A stretch of DNA of 9,653 nucleotides from an uncultured Fidelibacterota bacterium (GTDB lineage: Bacteria; Fidelibacterota; Fidelibacteria; Fidelibacterales; Fidelibacteraceae). The notes beneath the pieces were generated by a model. That model made no database searches, was not told where the DNA came from, and saw only the letters and a list, made by a program, of their open reading frames with translations. The stretch covers positions 1-9,653 of the forward strand of contig CALMFL010000300.1 of assembly GCA_937862595.1 (NCBI GenBank), written 5' to 3'. Position 1 is the first letter of the stretch, and each line of letters opens with the position of its first letter. Position numbers and translations under genes: made by a program. Of this stretch, positions 5,600 through 9,653 are shown piece after piece.

Positions 5600-7296
5600 A
5601 CGGCCTCCTTCTCCTCAATGATTTCCAGGGCGCGGTGCTTCAGTTTTTCCAGCAAGGGATGGGACAGCATTCCCGGGGCGTATTTATACGTTTCAATGGT
5701 CTTTAAGACGTCCGCAATGCCGGGATGTCCGTCAGGGGCGATCTGTTTGTCGCTGAGATAGCAGCGGAATCCGGATTCAATGAGCGTGAGCGCTTCTTCC
5801 GGCTGTATGTCCGCGGCGATCCTGTTAAAAAACGCCATGGAATTCTTCAGGGCATTCTTGTAGCGGATCTTCGGCATGTTCTTTATTCTGAGCGAGAGGT
5901 AAAAATCCCCCGCAATGAACGCGAGCGCCGTCAGGGCGGCGAGGTAGTACCAGGTGCGGTTCCGGGGATCCCGAACGGGATCATAGCCGGCATCCACATA
6001 CCGCGTCTCCCCCATCTGGATAAAGCGGATGTCCCGGGATAAGAGACGGACCTCATCGGGGCTCAGTGCGGAGGCGTAGTCCCCTTCGAGTTCATTGTGC
6101 GATACGACGCGAATGCCTTTTAAGGGTGCGCGCAGGGTTTTGTACTGTCCGTCCGCGGGAGAAAAATAGGTGAAGGCGATGTCGTTGAAAGGATAGGTCC
6201 CGGGCCGGGAGGCGATCAGGACATATTCCCATGTGCAGGAGCCCTGATAATCGTTCTCGTTCAGCTTGAACGCCTGTTTCACCTTGGGTTCGAACACCTC
6301 AAAGCTTTCGGAAAACACCTGCGACGGGAAAGCGAAGTGTTCCAGGTTCCCGTGCCCGTTCAGGCGGACCCGTACGGCCGTCGCCTGGTTTTCCTGAATG
6401 ACCGTGCTGTCCAGTGACGCATCGAGCTGAAAATCGCCGATCGCTCCGGTGAAATGCGGACCTGCCCCCGGAGGAAGCGGCAGGATCGCGATCGTGTCGG
6501 CCGGGGCGACCAGGGTGACGTCTTCGCTGGCGTTGCCAAAGAAGGGATCGTCCCAGATGGAGCGTGTTTTCGATGTGCTTTTAATGGATATCCGGAATGT
6601 TTTCGGGACGATAACGCCGCTTCCGGTCATGGTGGGCGTCAGGGTCAGCGAGGCGATCCCCGCGATCAGATATTCTTTCCCGTTGATGATCTGTCTGCCT
6701 GAGGTCGGCGATTCGTTAAGCTTAAAGCGGTCAACGATAAAACCTTCCAGGGTGGAAACCGGATTTGTCGTATAGTTCAGGACATTTTCGGAGGTGTAAA
6801 GATAATAATGCAGCGTGAAAGTTTCGCCCTGATACACGGCGCGCCCGGGTCCGGTCACCTGAATGAACATGGCGGGCAGGGCTTCCGGGGCGTCCGAAGC
6901 TTGCGGTTCGGGACCTTTGGTGACGTTCACGGTCACCGGTTCCGTTTTATATATTTGATTCTTAACGGTAAATTCATACGCAGGGATCCGGATCCTGCCG
7001 GGCTTGAGCGCGATCACATCGTAGGTGACCTTATTGGTCGATGAGGCTTTCCCGTTCACCCAGGAATAGCTCGTTGAGCTGTAGGGGCCTCCCACGACCC
7101 GGAAATGATCGTAGAGTTCCAGGTTCACGCTTCGCGGCGAATCCTTGATATCTTCAAAGGTGAAAATGAGCTGTACCTGTTCCTGAACGGAGAACTGGGT
7201 CTTGCTGACCGTGAGCGTCACCCGCTGGGCAAAAGCGCCCGCGGCCCCTGCGGTCAGCAGGATAAAAACAAGACATTTCCTGAAACGACCTACCAT
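5596..7296 (-). CDS. batD: BatD-like oxygen tolerance protein
   Basis: BatD is the large membrane-anchored periplasmic member of the Bat system, thought to contact the VWA proteins BatA/BatB. The 566-residue product, of typical length, has a signal peptide (1-23), then beta-rich immunoglobulin-like stretches with family features: GKASSTNKVTYDVIALKPG (82-100), WDDPFFG (248-254) and GAIGDFQLDASLD (284-296), followed by RVRLNGHGNLEHFAFP (309-324). One membrane helix lies at about 447-468 (WYYLAALTALAFIAGDFYLSL). A cytoplasmic helical tail (about 470-566) ends the protein. The start overlaps the batC stop by 7 nt and the stop overlaps batE by 4 nt, so translation is coupled. I see no missing part. 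Confidence 0.9.
   Translation of the reverse strand: MVGRFRKCLVFILLTAGAAGAFAQRVTLTVSKTQFSVQEQVQLIFTFEDIKDSPRSVNLELYDHFRVVGGPYSSTSYSWVNGKASSTNKVTYDVIALKPGRIRIPAYEFTVKNQIYKTEPVTVNVTKGPEPQASDAPEALPAMFIQVTGPGRAVYQGETFTLHYYLYTSENVLNYTTNPVSTLEGFIVDRFKLNESPTSGRQIINGKEYLIAGIASLTLTPTMTGSGVIVPKTFRISIKSTSKTRSIWDDPFFGNASEDVTLVAPADTIAILPLPPGAGPHFTGAIGDFQLDASLDSTVIQENQATAVRVRLNGHGNLEHFAFPSQVFSESFEVFEPKVKQAFKLNENDYQGSCTWEYVLIASRPGTYPFNDIAFTYFSPADGQYKTLRAPLKGIRVVSHNELEGDYASALSPDEVRLLSRDIRFIQMGETRYVDAGYDPVRDPRNRTWYYLAALTALAFIAGDFYLSLRIKNMPKIRYKNALKNSMAFFNRIAADIQPEEALTLIESGFRCYLSDKQIAPDGHPGIADVLKTIETYKYAPGMLSHPLLEKLKHRALEIIEEKEAV
5604..5610 (-). promoter_or_regulatory. Consensus Shine-Dalgarno of batE inside the end of batD
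   Basis: AAGGAGG lies 4 nt before the batE ATG at 5599 and also codes for the last residues of BatD. It fixes the batE start. It is a full match to the anti-Shine-Dalgarno, which is uncommon in core Bacteroidota and bears on the organism's identity. Confidence 0.8.
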
Positions 7297-8021
7297 TCCC
7301 TGATCCGTTTCACGTTCTTGTTATTGGCCTTGCTCATGATCAGCTTTTTCATGGACTCTTTTTCTTCCTCTTTCATGGCGTTCAGAATGTTCTTCGCCTG
7401 CTCTCTTGTCAGTTCCTCCGGGCTCAGATCTTCTTCGCTCAGCTGAGAGGAAGCCTGCTGATCGTTTTTCTGCCGGTCCCCTTCCTCCTGCTGATCCTGC
7501 TGCTGATCCTGCTGCCGGTCCTGATCTTTCCGCTGCTGATCTCCCGTCTGCTGATCCTCATCTTTTTGCTGATCGTCGTTCTGCTCTTGCTGCTGTTCCT
7601 GCATCATTCTGAGGAGCTGTTCGAACATGATCTTGCTGTTGGGATCGTCCGGGTCCAGGAGGATGCTCTTTTTGAAATGTTCAAGGGCTTCCTCCGCCTT
7701 TTGCTGCTCCAGGGCGAGCTGTCCGAGATTGTAATGGGCTTTGGCCAGCTGTTCCGGATCGTCGTCGGCAAGGCTGCGGTTCAGGAGTGCCGCAGCTTCG
7801 TCAAACTGTTTCATCGACAGTGCCGTGGTGCCGAGATTGTACATGATCTTCTCATTCTCGCCCTCTTTTTTCAGACGTCCGTCGTAATACGTATGCGCCT
7901 TTTCAAGGTCGCCGCGATAAAACGCCTTAATGCCCGGATCGGCGGCGAAAAGGCTTCCCGCCGCCGCGAAGGTCATGATCACGCCATGACATACTGTCTT
8001 TATGGGTCTGTTCCGGTACAT
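7290..8021 (-). CDS. batC: BatC-like TPR protein with Gln/Asp-rich tail
   Basis: The 243-residue protein has a signal peptide (about 1-27, ending SLFAA), then TPRs at about 29-130: AFYRGDLEKAHTYYDGRL, MYNLGTTALSMKQFDEAAAL, HYNLGQLALEQQKAEEALEH. Residues about 138-192 are a low-complexity Gln/Asp/Glu/Lys segment. The end has REQAKNILNAMKEEEKE (206-222), a motif I associate with BatC proteins. BatC is thought to be a periplasmic adaptor of the Bat complex. A TTG at 8030 would add three residues; I chose the ATG at 8021 although neither has a clear Shine-Dalgarno. The start is 44 nt after the amidase gene's stop. The overlap with batD supports a shared operon. Confidence 0.85.
   Translation of the reverse strand: MYRNRPIKTVCHGVIMTFAAAGSLFAADPGIKAFYRGDLEKAHTYYDGRLKKEGENEKIMYNLGTTALSMKQFDEAAALLNRSLADDDPEQLAKAHYNLGQLALEQQKAEEALEHFKKSILLDPDDPNSKIMFEQLLRMMQEQQQEQNDDQQKDEDQQTGDQQRKDQDRQQDQQQDQQEEGDRQKNDQQASSQLSEEDLSPEELTREQAKNILNAMKEEEKESMKKLIMSKANNKNVKRIREW
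7457..7574 (-). repeat. In-frame GATCAGC repeats coding for the Asp-Gln-Gln tract of BatC
   Basis: The plus-strand heptamer GCTGATC occurs six times, beginning at 7457, 7490, 7502, 7535, 7550 and 7568. All intervals are multiples of three, so each copy encodes Asp-Gln(-Gln) in batC. The intervals 33, 12, 33 hint at duplication of a unit of about 45 bp. The tract may vary in length between strains. Confidence 0.75.
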
Positions 8022-8065
8022 ACGTGACAATAAAATATTTTTCCGGCAGGCTTGTTCCGGGATTC

Positions 8066-9653
8066 TTACTGATTGACCGAACTTTTTTTCCGGCCGTCTT
8101 TCGCAACGTTCTGCCGGATATCCTGGTCGAGGTCAAAAAATCTCAGGATATCTTTCATCAGGCTGTTCCGCATCTGCTCCGTTTCGATGCATTCGAAGGG
8201 GAAACCCAGCACCACGGTGTTATAGGACTCGCCGTTAAAGGCCACTCCGGCGCTCATATTGTTTTCCGCATAACGCATGACGGTAAAAGCCCCGCTGTCC
8301 TTTGCGGGTTCGATGGCATCGGGATTCTCGGCCCCGTAGATCCTCGGATGAAAATCGGTCACGAAGGAAAGGGCGGTTGTGCCGTTGAAAAGAAGATCGT
8401 TGTTGCTGTACACCCTGCCGCGGCGGGCGGCATGGTCCGTGCGCCATTTATACTTCAATACCGTTTCGGCAAACTTTGTTTTAACGGTATCGTCCAGCAG
8501 GTCCGTTGCAATATAGGCGCCGCTGACAAAGACGTTCCCGCCGTCCATGCAATAGTCCCGGACGGCATCGGCGAAAGGTTTGGGAAAGACGCGGAAACGG
8601 GGCGCTTTGATGGGTTTCGGCCAGGGCGTCGCCTTCTGTTCGCCGTAGATGATATCCATGGCGAAATAGGGCTCAAGATCGAGCATCCCCAGGGAGATGC
8701 TTTCATCGGAGGCGCTGTCGAAGGAATAGCCTGCCGCCCGGACGGCTCTGCCGTGAAGGTAAGGGAAATCACGCGTATTCCCCGGAACGATCTGGGTCTC
8801 CCGGTCGCCGTAGCTGGCGCCGTTCCCGGGCGAATCATCGTCGAGCCACTTCGAATCCGCGATAAAATCGTACTGACTTCCCGTATAGCTGATGTCGTAG
8901 CGGTCGGGAACGCTCTTCCCCCAGGAATCCATAAATCCGAGGTAAGGCCCGGTCTCGATCGTTTCCGGACCGGAAACGCGGTCGAAGCCGTTCACGATAA
9001 GCAGTTTTTTCGTATTGGGTATATTACAAACGGACACGATCTCCGAGGGAAAGCTTTCGCCGCCGTCATTGACCGCCGTTACCTTGAAACTGTAGATCAC
9101 CCCGTCGTCGATGCTCGGGATCAGGGCCTGCTGGCCGTCCAGAAGGATGCCGTCGTCCCAGCCTCCGTCATTCTTTCGGGTATAGACGATGTATTTCTGC
9201 GGGACGGCGGTAGGTTCGAGCGGATCGAGCACCGGCATCCATTTGATCCGGATCACTTTCCCGTGCAGGACTTCCGCCATCACATGGTCGGGCGGCAGGG
9301 GCTGGACCACGTAATCGAAGCCGTACTGGGCCGACAAAAACCGCAGCATGCCTTTATAGATGGCGCGGCTTACGTCGAAGCGGAACTGGGGGTCGTTGCC
9401 GAATTTCATGTCCAAAAAATTGTGATGCGAATGCAGTTCCAGCAAGGCCGCCGGCACATTCGGCCGCCAGGCTTCGCTGTAGCCGGAGTCCCACATGTCG
9501 CGGCGGTTCCAGGCGGGATCGTATTTTGCATAAATATCCTCGACGATCTGGGTCTGCAGGATGTCGGCAAAATCGCGGTTCACATAGCGCGACTGGCCGT
9601 CGGGAAAGGTCAGCTCTTCTTTTCCTTCGGGATCGTCCCATTCGCTTTCCCCT
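8066..9653 (-). CDS. Amidase-Fn3-alpha/beta protein, 'xanthan lyase'-like (5' end outside window)
   Basis: The reading frame is open to the right edge, giving the last 528 residues of a larger protein. GTG codons inside (for example at 9583) are not starts, because coding similarity continues beyond them. Residues 1-105 of the visible part look like the C-terminal half of an Amidase_3 N-acetylmuramoyl-L-alanine amidase: DMWDSGYSEAWRPNVPAALL, then ELHSHHNFLDMKFGNDPQF and VSRAIYKGMLRFL. The Glu of LLEL fits a catalytic or metal-associated Glu of that family. Residues about 115-205 form an Fn3 domain (KWMPVLDPLEP, then IYSFKVTAVNDGGESFPSE). The remainder begins LLIVNGFDRVSGP and contains VRDYCMDGGNVFVSGAYIATD and VLGFPFE, suggesting a Rossmann- or GATase-like alpha/beta domain. 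Similar proteins in Bacteroidota are often called xanthan lyase, a name not supported by anything seen here. It is probably exported and acts on peptidoglycan. Confidence 0.75.
   Translation of the reverse strand, partial: GESEWDDPEGKEELTFPDGQSRYVNRDFADILQTQIVEDIYAKYDPAWNRRDMWDSGYSEAWRPNVPAALLELHSHHNFLDMKFGNDPQFRFDVSRAIYKGMLRFLSAQYGFDYVVQPLPPDHVMAEVLHGKVIRIKWMPVLDPLEPTAVPQKYIVYTRKNDGGWDDGILLDGQQALIPSIDDGVIYSFKVTAVNDGGESFPSEIVSVCNIPNTKKLLIVNGFDRVSGPETIETGPYLGFMDSWGKSVPDRYDISYTGSQYDFIADSKWLDDDSPGNGASYGDRETQIVPGNTRDFPYLHGRAVRAAGYSFDSASDESISLGMLDLEPYFAMDIIYGEQKATPWPKPIKAPRFRVFPKPFADAVRDYCMDGGNVFVSGAYIATDLLDDTVKTKFAETVLKYKWRTDHAARRGRVYSNNDLLFNGTTALSFVTDFHPRIYGAENPDAIEPAKDSGAFTVMRYAENNMSAGVAFNGESYNTVVLGFPFECIETEQMRNSLMKDILRFFDLDQDIRQNVAKDGRKKSSVNQ

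Noticed and set aside
8044..8060. Possible terminator hairpin (CCGG, 10-nt loop, CCGG) between the amidase gene and batC
   Set aside because: The stem is only 4 bp and on the minus strand it is followed by A residues, not a U-run; read-through into batC is more likely.
9581..9583. GTG as start of the amidase-like gene
   Set aside because: The frame remains open to the window edge, and the amidase-like domain clearly needs an upstream half, so the gene begins outside the window.

Overview
All ten genes that can be supported lie on the minus strand, so transcription runs from high to low coordinates, and spacing is tight almost throughout (1-nt gaps, ATGA or TGATG overlaps). Base composition looks moderately GC-rich by eye. 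The gene content (a BatC/BatD/BatE block, a SPOR-domain protein, an amidase-Fn3 protein of the kind often annotated as 'xanthan lyase', and an NtrC-type regulator with a coiled linker) suggests Bacteroidota or a related phylum of the FCB group. Several genes have strong Shine-Dalgarno sequences (AAGGAG, AAGGGA), and the one convincing promoter resembles sigma-70 rather than the usual Bacteroidota type. I therefore lean towards a non-canonical or candidate FCB lineage; this is inference.

Right part (9653 to 3281), a cell-envelope block read in this order: the C-terminal part of an exported amidase-Fn3-alpha/beta protein (cut by the window edge); BatC (TPR plus a Gln/Asp-rich tail); BatD (large membrane-anchored beta-rich protein); BatE (TPR, two membrane helices, SH3-like domain); a small exported SPOR-domain protein; and an exported TPR-like solenoid protein. 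From batC onward the genes overlap or nearly touch and probably form one operon. The VWA-domain partners BatA/BatB and the MoxR ATPase, usual upstream members of bat loci, are not between batC and the amidase gene. SPOR domains and amidases both act on peptidoglycan, so the block reads as an envelope or peptidoglycan maintenance module.

Middle (3280 to 3197): the only sizeable intergenic gap (83 nt). It holds a near-consensus sigma-70-like promoter placed so that transcription should begin at the A of the regulator's ATG (a leaderless mRNA), an overlapping -24/-12-like element, and short repeats spaced exactly 20 and 40 bp apart.

Left part (3196 to 1), a second transcription unit: a sigma-54-dependent activator without an N-terminal sensory domain, then at 1-nt gaps or 1-nt overlaps a divergent PlsY-like glycerol-3-phosphate acyltransferase, a 66-aa Cys-rich protein (DUF6485 type), a cob(I)alamin adenosyltransferase, and quinolinate synthase NadA (cut by the left edge). 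It joins regulation, phospholipid synthesis, cobalamin salvage and NAD synthesis in one apparent operon. No RNA genes, CRISPR arrays, insertion sequences or convincing terminators were seen.
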